A stretch of 64,000 nucleotides of DNA, taken from the NCBI GenBank assembly GCA_028279365.1, contig JANQNX010000006.1, forward strand, positions 95,090 to 159,089. The letters run 5' to 3'. This document shows positions 7,543 through 16,388 of this stretch, piece by piece. The DNA comes from Gammaproteobacteria bacterium (GTDB lineage: Bacteria; Pseudomonadota; Gammaproteobacteria; Eutrophobiales; Eutrophobiaceae). The notes beneath the pieces are model-generated. The model was not told the origin of the DNA. It did no database searches and saw only the letters and a list, made by a program, of their open reading frames with translations. Numbering within the stretch: position 1 is the first letter of the stretch; each line of letters begins with the position of its first letter. A program made the translations under genes and the position numbers.

Positions 7543-8360
7543 TCGAGCAACAGGTCATTAAAAAAAATGTCGAAATCGCCCTGACTGAAGATGTCGGCAC
7601 TGGTGACATTACTGCAGAGCTGTTAGCCAAAGATACGCTTAGCCAAGCGCAGTTGGTTTGTCGCGAAACGGCTATCTTATGTGGACAGGCCTGGTTTAAT
7701 GAAACGTTCCAGCAACTAGATGACACTATCAATGTTAATTGGCTGGCGAATGATGGCGATAACTTGTCTCCTGAGCAACCTGTTTGTCATATCAAAGGTA
7801 ATTCACGCGCATTACTAACTGGCGAACGTACCGCAATTAACTTTTTACAAACGTTTTCGGGTACCGCAACCACTGTTCATCATTACGTTGAGTTAATTAA
7901 AGGTACGAATACCAAACTGCTCGACACAAGAAAAACCATTCCTGGACTCAGACGCGCACAAAAATATGCCGTGAGCTGCGGCGGTGGAAAAAATCATCGT
8001 ATTGGTTTATTTGATGCTTACCTGATTAAGGAAAATCATATCCTTGCCAAAGGCAGCATTGCCAATGCCGTCAATGAAGCGAAGAAAACCGGTCAACCCG
8101 TTGAGGTGGAAGTTGAAAATATGCAGGAGTTAGAACAAGCGTTAATGGCAAAAGCAAATAGAATACTGCTGGATAATTTTAGTTTGGACAATCTCAGGGC
8201 TGCAGTAAAAAAAACCCAAGGCCAAGCCGAACTGGAGGCCTCGGGTAATATCACAGAAGATAACTTACGCGAAATTGCACTAACTGGCGTTGACTATATT
8301 TCTATTGGCGCATTAACCAAGCATATCAAGGCCATCGATTTTTCACTTCGGTTTGAGTAA
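7536..8360 (+). CDS. nadC: Nicotinate-nucleotide diphosphorylase (quinolinate phosphoribosyltransferase)
   Basis: De novo NAD biosynthesis enzyme converting quinolinate and PRPP to nicotinate mononucleotide, CO2 and PPi. The 274-aa length fits the family. Motifs seen are EDVGTGDITAELL near 15-27, GERTAINFLQ with FSGTAT (about 88-107), LDTRKTIPGLR, KYAVSCGGGKNHR (about 143-155) and, near the C-terminus, EASGNI and ISIGALTKH. In enteric bacteria nadC also neighbours ampD, so ampED and nadC in this region reflect a conserved context. It is convergent with fchA, with only 4 bases between the stops. Confidence 0.97.
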   Translation: MVVEQQVIKKNVEIALTEDVGTGDITAELLAKDTLSQAQLVCRETAILCGQAWFNETFQQLDDTINVNWLANDGDNLSPEQPVCHIKGNSRALLTGERTAINFLQTFSGTATTVHHYVELIKGTNTKLLDTRKTIPGLRRAQKYAVSCGGGKNHRIGLFDAYLIKENHILAKGSIANAVNEAKKTGQPVEVEVENMQELEQALMAKANRILLDNFSLDNLRAAVKKTQGQAELEASGNITEDNLREIALTGVDYISIGALTKHIKAIDFSLRFE

Positions 8361-8364
8361 AGAT

Positions 8365-8988
8365 TTATAGTTTATCTTTTACGATGTCGTAAATTTCATC
8401 TTTTAAGCCATCCATTCCGTCAAGGATGTCTTCCAGTTTCTTGCGACGAGTCTCAACAAACTCCTGGTCTTTAATGCCGCCAATGTTAATGTAGACGTTC
8501 AGCGCCGCACTTCTTAAACCAGCATAACCCGCTAATACCGCAACGCCGGCATCACTGATCACATTCTTATTGCCTTTCTCAGCAATGGGCTGACTAAGTT
8601 TAACTACTTCATGACACAGCTTGGCACATTCCAATGGCACATCAGTCGCCTCTTTTAATGCGGCCTGAATTTCTGTAGAACGTGCCTGTTTTTCTTCGTC
8701 CGTTTCTTTCGGCATGCCGTAAGAGGCCATGACGCGATCAAATACGCGAATATCATCCTGGATTGCTTCGGTTAATTTCATGCGTAGCACTTCTGACTTG
8801 GCCAGTATTTCCTGGGAGTCTTGTTCAACCTCTTCATAACCTTTTTTACCAATGGTGAAATTTGCCACCATGCTGATTAATGCCGCGCCCATTGCCCCCG
8901 ATATAGCCGCCGCACCACCGCCACCTGGAGTGGACGATTTGCTCGCCAGTTCATCCAGGAACGTCTGGATCGTCATATCTTTTATCAT
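8365..8988 (-). CDS. fchA: Methenyltetrahydrofolate cyclohydrolase
   Basis: A 207-aa member of the formiminotransferase-cyclodeaminase family. It hydrolyses 5,10-methenyl-H4F to 10-formyl-H4F (or deaminates formimino-H4F). The family signature is near the N-terminus: FLDELASKSSTPGGGGAAAI, followed by GAALISMVANFTIGKKGY, and later NVYINIGGIKD. In methylotrophs FchA works with MtdA to move C1 units between methylene- and formyl-H4F. mtdA lies divergently 261 bases away, which supports the FchA assignment over histidine degradation; no hut genes are present. Confidence 0.9.
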   Translation of the reverse strand: MIKDMTIQTFLDELASKSSTPGGGGAAAISGAMGAALISMVANFTIGKKGYEEVEQDSQEILAKSEVLRMKLTEAIQDDIRVFDRVMASYGMPKETDEEKQARSTEIQAALKEATDVPLECAKLCHEVVKLSQPIAEKGNKNVISDAGVAVLAGYAGLRSAALNVYINIGGIKDQEFVETRRKKLEDILDGMDGLKDEIYDIVKDKL

Positions 8989-9249
8989 GTGTTTACCCTC
9001 TGAGCTGGAAAAAAAAGAGCGCGATTATATGACAGTTATGTGTCAATGGATAATTTTTCAAAATCGCAGGTTGTAATATCAGCAATTTACACAAAAAAAA
9101 CAGACACTTGTGGCATGTTATTGCATCGGTTACCTTATGCGTTTCTGGGGCATTCCCCTCGCCAGTAACTGCGTTTTATTTTTTAGATAATTGATTGATT
9201 TACTTATTAATATTCAAAAATAACAATAATTCCAGAGGATTTCTCGATA
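8989..9249. promoter_or_regulatory. Intergenic region between divergent fchA and mtdA
   Basis: This 261-base AT-rich region must hold the promoters of both C1 genes. An AGAGGA ribosome-binding site lies about 10 bases before the mtdA ATG. No convincing operator could be picked out by eye. Confidence 0.5.
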
Positions 9250-10110
9250 ATGAAAAAACTGCTTTTCCAGCTTGATACGGATGCTCATCCTGCTGTTTTC
9301 GATTCTGTGGTTGCCTATGATGGCGGCGCAGATCATGTCATCGGCCATGGTAATGTCACCCCGGACAACGTCACGCCATTAGTCGAGGGCACCATATTCA
9401 CCCGCGCCCCCAAAGAAAAAAAGAACACTGCTATATTTGTCGGTGGCAGTGATATGGTGGCCGGAGAAAAATTATTCAAAGCGGTGCAAAAGAACTTTTT
9501 TGCTGATTTTCGTGTATCCGTCATGTTGGACAGTAATGGCAGTAACACAACTGCAGCAGCGGGGGTCGCTAAACTACTTAGCAGTGGAGAGATCAAAGGT
9601 AAAAAAGCGGTAGTGCTGGCCGGTACCGGGCCGGTTGGTCGAAGGGCGGCCGTGATGTTGGCGAAAGAAGGCGCCAGTGAAGTGATAATCAGTTCCCGAG
9701 ATAGCGGACGTGCTGATGAAGCCTGCGCGGATATTAAACAAAGCTTTGATGTTGATATTACCCCTGCCGGAGCGGCAAGTTGTGATGACAGAGGCAAGCT
9801 GATCGAAGATGCACAAGTGGTATTTGCTACTGGCGCAGCCGGCGTTGAACTATTAAAGCTGGAACATTGGGAAGGCAATAATTCACTTGAATTAATGGCT
9901 GACGCGAATGCAACGCCGCCAATCGGAATTGGCGGGACTGACATGATGGATCGCGGTAAAGACCGCAATGGTAAACTCATCTGGGGCGCAATAGGATTTG
10001 GAACGCTTAAACTTGCCGTACACCGTGCCTGCATTGCCAAATTATTTGAATCCAATGATCAATTATTTGATGCTGAAGAAATATTCAGTCTCGCAAAAAC
10101 GATGGCATAA
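9250..10110 (+). CDS. mtdA: NADP-dependent methylene-H4F/H4MPT dehydrogenase MtdA
   Basis: Oxidises methylene-tetrahydrofolate (and methylene-tetrahydromethanopterin) to the methenyl form with NADP+, a central reaction of methylotrophic formaldehyde and C1 assimilation. The 286-aa sequence resembles Methylobacterium MtdA along its whole length: MKKLLFQLDTDAHPAVFD at the start, YDGGADHV, GNVTPDNV, IFVGGSDM, LDSNGSNTTAAAGV, the nucleotide-binding VLAGTGPVGRRAA (about 118-131), and the C-terminal HRACIAKLFES. It has a good ribosome-binding site. Divergent fchA supplies the next enzyme. Confidence 0.95.
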   Translation: MKKLLFQLDTDAHPAVFDSVVAYDGGADHVIGHGNVTPDNVTPLVEGTIFTRAPKEKKNTAIFVGGSDMVAGEKLFKAVQKNFFADFRVSVMLDSNGSNTTAAAGVAKLLSSGEIKGKKAVVLAGTGPVGRRAAVMLAKEGASEVIISSRDSGRADEACADIKQSFDVDITPAGAASCDDRGKLIEDAQVVFATGAAGVELLKLEHWEGNNSLELMADANATPPIGIGGTDMMDRGKDRNGKLIWGAIGFGTLKLAVHRACIAKLFESNDQLFDAEEIFSLAKTMA

Positions 10111-10131
10111 GGTCAGTGGCAACTAAGCTAG

Positions 10132-11307
10132 ATGACAGCCACTGATATGGATTCAGCAATAGTGTTAATAAAAAAATCGTATCGATTAATCCTGACAGGT
10201 TTTTTCTGTCTATTGTTGTTTTCTCAACCCGGTCTTGCTGCGACTTATGAAGAAGGTAAGCAGGCATACCTGCAAAAAGACTACGCGCTGGCATTGAAAA
10301 TTCTCAAACCCTTGGCCGAGAATGGAAATTCACAAGCGCAGATCACAATGGGTTTAATGTATGACTATGGTCATGGTGTAAAAAAAGACGCAGCAGAATC
10401 AATCCGCTGGTATCGCATGGCAGCGGAACAAGGTGTACCGTTAGTGCAACATGACCTCGGCGTTAAATACTTTCAGGGACAAGGCGTCGAGCAGAACTAT
10501 CAGGAAGCGGCAAAGTGGTGGGAGATGTCATCCAGCGCCGGTATCGCCGATTCACAATTTAACCTGGGCCTGATGTATTACCGTGGTATTGGCATAGATA
10601 AAGATCATACAAAAGCGGGACAACTGTTTGAAGCCGCGGCCAATCAGGGACACGGCAATGCGCAGTATAGTCTGGCTGTCATGTATGCATTTGGACAAAG
10701 TAAAGAAAAAGATTATGCAACCGCATTGTCCTGGTTCCGTAAATCCGCTGAGCAAAAAGTCGCACAGGCACAATTTAACCTCGGCGTTTTCTACGAAAAT
10801 GGTTATGGTCTGGAAAAGGATCTGGCAAAGGCAAAGGAGTGGTATGTACTCGCGGCTAACCAGGGATTACAGGAAGCCATAGAAAAACTGCGCAACTTTA
10901 AAGACACACCAACTCAAATAAAACAAACTGCCAAGGCGAAGATTAGTCAAACAGAAAACACCCGGTCTACGGTTATCGCTAACAAACAATCTAGTCCTGT
11001 TTCATCCAAGAATGAACTGGATCTTAGCGACTGGTTACGACAACAACCTGCAGATAACTACACCTTACAGTTAGGCAGCGTGGTTAATGAGCAAGACATT
11101 ATTCAATACATTAAGCAGTCTGGCATGAACTCCAATGCCGGCTATATCAAGGTAGTGGTAAACGGGATTACTCGCTACACGGCGATATACGGTATCTATA
11201 ATACTTACGAAGAAGCTGGAAATGCTATTGCAGAATTACCTAAAGCTGTTCAAAAGTCGAAGCCGTGGGTGAGAAACACGGGTATACTCCAAGGGTTATT
11301 ACTGTAG
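10132..11307 (+). CDS. Exported Sel1-repeat protein with C-terminal SPOR domain
   Basis: A 391-aa protein. A signal peptide or anchor (about 20-37) ends in LAAT and is followed by about six Sel1-type TPR repeats (about 45-250) of the pattern AQxxLGxMYxxGxGVxxDxxxAxxWY. A polar linker (about 255-300) precedes a C-terminal SPOR domain (about 305-391, NYTLQLGSV...AIYGIYNTYEEA). SPOR domains bind denuded peptidoglycan at septa, so a periplasmic role in cell-envelope or division complexes is inferred. Start could also be the ATG at 10147. Confidence 0.85.
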   Translation: MTATDMDSAIVLIKKSYRLILTGFFCLLLFSQPGLAATYEEGKQAYLQKDYALALKILKPLAENGNSQAQITMGLMYDYGHGVKKDAAESIRWYRMAAEQGVPLVQHDLGVKYFQGQGVEQNYQEAAKWWEMSSSAGIADSQFNLGLMYYRGIGIDKDHTKAGQLFEAAANQGHGNAQYSLAVMYAFGQSKEKDYATALSWFRKSAEQKVAQAQFNLGVFYENGYGLEKDLAKAKEWYVLAANQGLQEAIEKLRNFKDTPTQIKQTAKAKISQTENTRSTVIANKQSSPVSSKNELDLSDWLRQQPADNYTLQLGSVVNEQDIIQYIKQSGMNSNAGYIKVVVNGITRYTAIYGIYNTYEEAGNAIAELPKAVQKSKPWVRNTGILQGLLL

Positions 11308-11334
11308 ACCAAATCATAGAGAACACCCTGAAAC

Positions 11335-12063
11335 ATGGCTTCATTTAAGGCAATTCTGCGTTACAGTGAAGAAGAGTTACTGCAGCTACTGTATAAGTTC
11401 AATGTCAGCGACAAACCTGACGCTGAAAAAGCGGAAGCGATTGCCCTGCAACTAAAACTTCGTGAAGCCCAGTTAATTTGTGCCATTGGCTTTAACTCAC
11501 ACTTACCCAACCTAACCGAGATCCCCCCGATTCTGGGTTTTGAAAGTTACGACACCTTCGTGAATGCACGCAATGAAGTATTCACCAATGATATTTATAA
11601 GTTACTTACACTGGACAATATCTTATCCATTTACGCCAATATCAAAGATAACCCGAGTACCCGGCAAATCATGGAGTACCTGTTATCCAGCCGTCTCAAG
11701 ACCATCGAAAAGCGCATTGATGAAACGGTTAACTCATTAATTATTGATAAATACAAGGAAGAAATGCGCGGCATTTATTCTGATGAAGTGGTCAGTATCG
11801 ATTTTGTTGAAAAACGCCTGGAACAATCTGACAGCGGCTTCCGGGCATTGATCAATGAAGTCTCGTTAATTGTTGAAAGCAAGATCATTCCTGCTGGCGA
11901 TATTTTTTTCAGGGATACAATTTTACCCCAGGAAAAGAAAAAATTACTGAATAAAGGCCTGATCCCAAAAACCCTAATCGAGATGCGTTTGGGCGATCCA
12001 AACATCACTGCGATTGAGAAAAAAATCCTTTATGATTACATCAAAACCCGACCTGATGACTAA
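11335..12063 (+). CDS. Protein of unknown function, tandem paralogue 1
   Basis: A 242-aa soluble, largely helical protein without signal peptide or membrane segment. I do not recognise the family. It is clearly related to the next gene: both begin MxSFxxxLxxSxxEL, share QLxCAxGFNxHxxxLTxIxxxLGFxSY near 50-80, a LxxDNILxIY segment near 100, and end with a similar FxDxLxPxEKxxLxxxGxI block. Only 8 bases separate them, which suggests a duplicated, co-transcribed pair. No catalytic motif stands out. Confidence 0.8.
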   Translation: MASFKAILRYSEEELLQLLYKFNVSDKPDAEKAEAIALQLKLREAQLICAIGFNSHLPNLTEIPPILGFESYDTFVNARNEVFTNDIYKLLTLDNILSIYANIKDNPSTRQIMEYLLSSRLKTIEKRIDETVNSLIIDKYKEEMRGIYSDEVVSIDFVEKRLEQSDSGFRALINEVSLIVESKIIPAGDIFFRDTILPQEKKKLLNKGLIPKTLIEMRLGDPNITAIEKKILYDYIKTRPDD

Positions 12064-12071
12064 ATTTACCT

Positions 12072-12785
12072 ATGCCAAGCTTTACTGAGCTCCTCACCGC
12101 ATCTGATGACGAACTGGTCAGGATGTTTTACAAAACCAGTGCTGGTGAGGAAAAAGACTTTATTAAACGAATTAATATCATCGCTACCCAGCTTGAATTG
12201 AATCATACGCAATTAGTCTGCGCATTGGGTTTTAATAAACACATAAGAGAGCTGACGGATATTCAGCAACAACTCGGCTTTCGTTCCTATAAATTGCTAA
12301 TGTATCGACAGCATGAATTGTTCACTACCGACACCTATACTCAGCTTCCAATTGATAACATTCTTGATATCTATTCCGAACGCCTTGAGGATCAGGAGAT
12401 TCTCGAGACACTACGCGATCTGCTCAAGCCAAGACTGCAGCACATAGAAGCAGATATAGATAAAAGAGAAGACCCCGCCCATGTCATCAGCTATAAAATG
12501 GAGATCCATTCTATCTATACTGCGGGTATCGCCGATAAGGACTTTGCCGATGACCGATTAAAAGAGGATATCGGTAAGTTCCGGCGTATGGCCAATGAGG
12601 CCAATATCATTGTAGAAGCCGCTTATCACCCGCCAAGCAACCTGTTCTTTATGGACAGTCTTTCGCCCGAGGAAAAGGTCGATTTGATAGAAAGCGGCCA
12701 TATCAGCTCAGATATGGTCAAAAATCGGCTGCAAAACGCCAAAATCAGTGAGGAAGAGCGGGATTTGTTAGAAGAACACATATAA
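12072..12785 (+). CDS. Protein of unknown function, tandem paralogue 2
   Basis: A 237-aa homologue of the preceding gene, sharing the CALGFNKH and LGFRSYKLL block near 50-80, the IDNILDIY segment, the long helical middle with an EADIDKRED stretch, and the SLSPEEKVDLIESGHIS block near the C-terminus. It is soluble with no targeting signal. The two copies have diverged widely by eye, so the duplication is not recent. The function is unknown. The next gene, a TonB receptor, has its own upstream spacer. Confidence 0.8.
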   Translation: MPSFTELLTASDDELVRMFYKTSAGEEKDFIKRINIIATQLELNHTQLVCALGFNKHIRELTDIQQQLGFRSYKLLMYRQHELFTTDTYTQLPIDNILDIYSERLEDQEILETLRDLLKPRLQHIEADIDKREDPAHVISYKMEIHSIYTAGIADKDFADDRLKEDIGKFRRMANEANIIVEAAYHPPSNLFFMDSLSPEEKVDLIESGHISSDMVKNRLQNAKISEEERDLLEEHI

Positions 12786-12890
12786 TTACGCTTAAAACTG
12801 ACATTCGGGAATTTTTCCTATTTTTTTTGGGATATTGTCGTCTATGCTCTAGTAAACATAATAATAAAAGTACCTTAGGGGGGGAAGTCG

Positions 12891-15230
12891 ATGTTTAACA
12901 ATAAGTTGGCATTTGCCATTTTCACATTAGTATTCTGTTCAGCACAAAGTATCCATGCTGAAGAAATTCAACAAAATGAGGCCATTGATGTCATCGGTGT
13001 CACACCGGTACTCGGTGTCAGTTTACCTCTGGAAAAAATTCCTTATAACGTGCAGAGCGCTTCGTCAGACGATTTTGATAGAACGACCAGCCTGGATCTG
13101 ACCGATTTAATGAATCGTAATTTCAGCAGCGTCATCGTTAACGATGCACAAAATAACCCTTTACAACCCGATATTCAGTATCGTGGTTTTACTGCTTCTC
13201 CCCTTCTCGGTTTACCGCAAGGTTTGGCTGTTTATCAAAATGGTGTCCGTGTTAACGAAGTTTTTGGCGACACGATTAACTGGGACTTGATTCCTGAGGC
13301 TTCTATTCACTCCATGAATCTGGTTGGTGGTGCCAATCCGGTATTTGGCTTGAATACCCTTGGTGGTGCAATCAGTGTTGAGACAAAAAACGGATTTAAT
13401 TTTATCGGCAATAACTTTGAAGTCTATGGCGGCTTACCGCAAGAACGAGTCGTCACGACAGCTGAAAGTGGCGGTAACAACGGCAAGTTCGGTTACTACG
13501 GCTTAATCCAATATCTGGATGAAGAGGGCTGGCGTGATGCTTCCCCTTCTGATTCGTTAAATCTGTTTGGTTCATTAAGCTATCGCGACGGAAACACCAC
13601 ATCGCTTGATTTAAACATTAACTATGCTGACAACGACTTGATTGGTAACGGTGCTATTCCTATCGAACTGGCTAATCAAGACTATGAGGCAATTTTCACA
13701 TCTCCTGACCAAACAGTGAATGAAATGATCATGATTCAGGCGCAAGGCGAACATTGGTTCAGTGACCTATGGCAAGTTTCGGGTAATGCTTTTTATCGAA
13801 ACATTGACACCGATACGTTTAATGGCGATGGCACAGAGTTTGAAGATTGCGGACCGAATGGTGGCCCGGCAGGCTTCTTGTGTGAGGAAGACGAAGACGA
13901 AGCCATCCTTGATCAAAATGGGAACCAAATAGCTACCACTAATGCTGATGGATCAGAAAGAAATGGACTACAGAATCGAAGTGATCGAGAACAGGAATCT
14001 TATGGAATTACATTCCAGAATGTGTTGCTAGGCGATCTATTTGGCAAAGCTAACCAGCTCATTTTGGGAGCAGGATATAATTATGGCGAAGTGTCTTTTG
14101 ATTCCAGTCAGGAGATTGGCTCACTCAATGGAGACCGAAGCACTAGAGGCACTGGGTTCTTTGTACCAGAAGAAGGTACAGCAATCGAATCAGAAACATT
14201 CAATATATCTCTATATTTTACTGATACTTTATCGGCAACTGATAAACTGGATTTAACTGTGTCAGGTCGATGGAACCATACTGACATCGAAATACAGGAC
14301 AGAGGTGGAAGAGGTTTTACAGAAGCCAGAGCCGCATTGACTGGCGAGCATGAGTTTAATCGTTTTAATCCTGCGTTTGGTTTAACCTATGCGTTTCGCC
14401 CGCGTCTTTCCGGTTACTTCAGTTATTCTGAATCTTCTCGTGCACCGACGGCAGTAGAATTGGCATGTGCCGATGCCAATGCTCCTTGTAGTCTGCCAAA
14501 TGGTTTCCTCGCGGATCCTCCACTTGAGCAAGTCGTAGCCAAAAGTTTTGAAGGTGGTTTCAGGGGTACAATTTCACAATTCGGTATTTTAGAAAACATC
14601 GGTTTTAACATCGGCGGTTTTTTTACCACCAATGAAGACGATATCATTTTCCAAAATACTGGCGGTGTATCAGGTAACGAGGGTTTCTTTGACAATATTG
14701 GCGATACCGAAAGACTGGGTATGGAACTGGGTCTGAACGGTGATCTACAACGATTCGACTGGTTTCTAAACTACAGCTTTATTCAGGCGACATTTGAATC
14801 GGGTTTCCAGGCCAGCAGTGCCAATAACCCGTTTGCGGTTAATGATTTGATTACTGTTCAGGCTGGCGATTCTATCCCTAATATTCCAGCACACACACTT
14901 AAGTTGGGTGGTGATTACGCGTTCACTGAACGTTTCAGCTTGGGCGGAGACTTGGTCTATAACTCTGGCGTCTATGTACGCGGTGATGAGTCTAATCAAT
15001 TGGGAAGATTAGATGACTATGCAACGGTTAATCTTCGCGGTAGTTATCAGGTTAATGATACTTTTAGACTATTCGCGCGCGTTATCAATTTGTTTGACAC
15101 GGAATATGAAAGCTTTGGTTTATTAGGTGAACCTGATGAAATTCCGGGATTTGGTGGATTTACCGACAATCGCTTTGTTGGTGTAGGTACGCCTATCAGC
15201 GGATTTATCGGGCTGTCAGCTACTTTCTAA
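12891..15230 (+). CDS. TonB-dependent outer-membrane receptor
   Basis: A 779-aa outer-membrane receptor for energised uptake of a bound ligand, driven by TonB-ExbBD. A signal peptide (1-23, ending in IHA) precedes a plug domain (about 40-165) with DIQYRGF, GLAVYQNGVRVNEVFGD and LVGGANPVFGLNTLGGAI. A 22-strand barrel follows, ending in a C-terminal aromatic strand ISGFIGLSATF. An acidic loop EEDEDEAILDQNGN lies near 330. The ribosome-binding site is a run of G just before the ATG. A hairpin terminator follows. The substrate cannot be read from the sequence; nearby Fur-box-like sites make iron or another metal complex plausible. Confidence 0.9.
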   Translation: MFNNKLAFAIFTLVFCSAQSIHAEEIQQNEAIDVIGVTPVLGVSLPLEKIPYNVQSASSDDFDRTTSLDLTDLMNRNFSSVIVNDAQNNPLQPDIQYRGFTASPLLGLPQGLAVYQNGVRVNEVFGDTINWDLIPEASIHSMNLVGGANPVFGLNTLGGAISVETKNGFNFIGNNFEVYGGLPQERVVTTAESGGNNGKFGYYGLIQYLDEEGWRDASPSDSLNLFGSLSYRDGNTTSLDLNINYADNDLIGNGAIPIELANQDYEAIFTSPDQTVNEMIMIQAQGEHWFSDLWQVSGNAFYRNIDTDTFNGDGTEFEDCGPNGGPAGFLCEEDEDEAILDQNGNQIATTNADGSERNGLQNRSDREQESYGITFQNVLLGDLFGKANQLILGAGYNYGEVSFDSSQEIGSLNGDRSTRGTGFFVPEEGTAIESETFNISLYFTDTLSATDKLDLTVSGRWNHTDIEIQDRGGRGFTEARAALTGEHEFNRFNPAFGLTYAFRPRLSGYFSYSESSRAPTAVELACADANAPCSLPNGFLADPPLEQVVAKSFEGGFRGTISQFGILENIGFNIGGFFTTNEDDIIFQNTGGVSGNEGFFDNIGDTERLGMELGLNGDLQRFDWFLNYSFIQATFESGFQASSANNPFAVNDLITVQAGDSIPNIPAHTLKLGGDYAFTERFSLGGDLVYNSGVYVRGDESNQLGRLDDYATVNLRGSYQVNDTFRLFARVINLFDTEYESFGLLGEPDEIPGFGGFTDNRFVGVGTPISGFIGLSATF

Positions 15231-15261
15231 TATTACTTAGTCTTAGATTTCTCCATTATTA

Positions 15262-15290
15262 AACGGCGCTGATTCCAGCGCCGTTTTTTT
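15262..15290 (+). terminator. Rho-independent terminator after the TonB receptor
   Basis: The stem AACGGCGCT/AGCGCCGTT has a 6-base loop (GATTCC) and is followed by a T-run, 32 bases after the receptor stop. Confidence 0.9.
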
Positions 15291-15433
15291 ATTCAATGTT
15301 AGCTACTTTAACAACAATCAAAAAAGTATTTCTCTGTTTTATGTCTAATACAGTTTGCATATTCCTAAATAACTACTGAACGTGGCTGAATGAGTGTAGT
15401 CCTTACAACGATTAATTAAATTTGGAGACTGCA

Positions 15434-15508
15434 ATGGATGTCATGAATCTTTTTAGCCTTTTTATTCCAATTATTTTAGGGGCGTATGTGTTGTTATCAG
15501 AGATCTAG
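15434..15508 (+). CDS. Candidate 24-aa single-helix membrane peptide
   Basis: A short open frame starts with ATG at 15434, 6 bases after TTTGGAGACT (a GGAG ribosome-binding site), and ends with TAG at 15508. The peptide is MDVMNLFSLF followed by IPIILGAYVLLSEI, almost entirely hydrophobic and long enough for one transmembrane helix. Good spacing of the ribosome-binding site and the clean helix support it, but there is no independent evidence of expression. It stands alone between the TonB-receptor terminator and tRNA-Thr. Confidence 0.45.
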   Translation: MDVMNLFSLFIPIILGAYVLLSEI

Positions 15509-15546
15509 CCGATTTTAAACTACTTATTAAAAGTGAACCTGAAAGA

Positions 15547-15622
15547 TGGTGCCGGAAAGAGGATTCGAACCTCCGACCTACGCATTACGAATGCGCCGCT
15601 CTACCAACTGAGCTATTCCGGC
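15547..15622 (-). tRNA. tRNA-Thr(CGT)
   Basis: Minus-strand cloverleaf from GCCGGAA at 15622 to encoded CCA at 15547. The anticodon stem GCGCA/TGCGT encloses loop TTCGTAA (anticodon CGT). The T-arm is GGAGG-TTCGAAT-CCTCT. It stands alone, not in a cluster. Confidence 0.96.
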
Positions 15623-15700
15623 ATAAATTGAGTGAGTTCAGAATTCTACGATATTTTACTGAGATAATTAATGATTATATTTCAATGATTTAATCATTAA

Positions 15701-15715
15701 TGATAATGATTTTCA
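15701..15715. promoter_or_regulatory. Fur-box-like site
   Basis: TGATAATGATTTTCA matches the 7-1-7 Fur consensus TGATAAT-N-ATTATCA at all but one position in the right half. It lies in the spacer between tRNA-Thr and the Fur-family gene, in an AT-rich stretch with several ATGATT/AATCAT repeats. No adjacent gene start is obvious, so its target is unclear. Confidence 0.45.
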
Positions 15716-15784
15716 GTCTTGAACATCCTCTGCTAAAATTTGCCCAACCATTTATATATACCTCCAATATGTACCAAATGGCCA

Positions 15785-15816
15785 GGCTTCATACAATTGA
15801 AACGTTGTATGAAGCC
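15785..15816. repeat. Perfect 12-bp inverted repeat (hairpin)
   Basis: GGCTTCATACAA and TTGTATGAAGCC flank an 8-base loop. No T-run follows on either strand, so this is a strong hairpin but not a classical terminator. It lies 76 bases beyond the stop of the Fur-family gene and may end that transcript. Confidence 0.6.
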
Positions 15817-15891
15817 GACTTATGTTGGTATTGATGATGTCTATGTGATTGGTTTCAACTTAGCTCTTACTTAAAAAGCTGTAAAATCCTG

Positions 15892-16338
15892 CTATTTTTT
15901 TATCGATTTCACTCTGACAATAATATCAATACCATCCAGTACTGTATCTTCAGGTAAGCTGGCTAGTTGATTTCGATTGATATTCAATTTATCTAAGCAG
16001 AAATCAGACAGTTCTCCAGTATCTTCATTAAAGAAATGACCATGCGCTTCAGTGCTGGAATCGTAAAATATCCTGGTTGGATCGATAAGCACTTGTCTGA
16101 TAAAACCTTTTTCCGTGAATAAATTTAGTGTGTTATAGATCGTCGCCTTGGAAACATGCTCAGTATCGCTATTAACTATTGAAAATACCTGCTCTGCAGA
16201 AAAATGCTGTGGCTTGGTGATGATTGCCTTGGCAATCTCCATACGTTGTCGAGTTGGTTTGATACCGTTATCAATTAATGACCGGCGTATGTCCGCATCT
16301 GGCTCGTGGCTCGTATTTGTCAATTGACTGTGTTTCAT
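15892..16338 (-). CDS. Fur-family transcriptional regulator lacking the CxxC zinc motifs
   Basis: A 148-aa member of the ferric uptake regulator family. The N-terminal winged helix (about 18-90) contains GIKPTRQRMEIAKAI and HVSKATIYNTLNLFTEKGFI. The dimerisation domain has HGHFFNEDTGELSDF (about 107-121), the histidine-containing metal or haem-sensing signature. The Cys-x-x-Cys pairs of classical Fur/Zur are absent, which makes it closer to the Irr/PerR branch by eye. Fur-box-like half sites occur upstream of its start, so autoregulation is likely. The metal or signal is not decided. Confidence 0.85.
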   Translation of the reverse strand: MKHSQLTNTSHEPDADIRRSLIDNGIKPTRQRMEIAKAIITKPQHFSAEQVFSIVNSDTEHVSKATIYNTLNLFTEKGFIRQVLIDPTRIFYDSSTEAHGHFFNEDTGELSDFCLDKLNINRNQLASLPEDTVLDGIDIIVRVKSIKK

Positions 16339-16388
16339 GCTGCTAATGCAATTATAGACAATATATATAGTAACAATGATTATAGATA

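Noticed and set aside
9333..10055. Open frame of 240 codons antisense to mtdA
   Set aside because: It is the mirror of a well-conserved gene; its composition follows codon bias of mtdA and it matches no known protein pattern.
12786..12845. Weak GGGAA/TTCC stem followed by T-run after the unknown paralogue pair
   Set aside because: The stem is only about 4-5 bp and A/T-rich; not convincing enough to call a terminator.
15785..15816. Hairpin considered as a rho-independent terminator
   Set aside because: The stem is strong but neither strand has the T-run needed; it is listed only as an inverted repeat.
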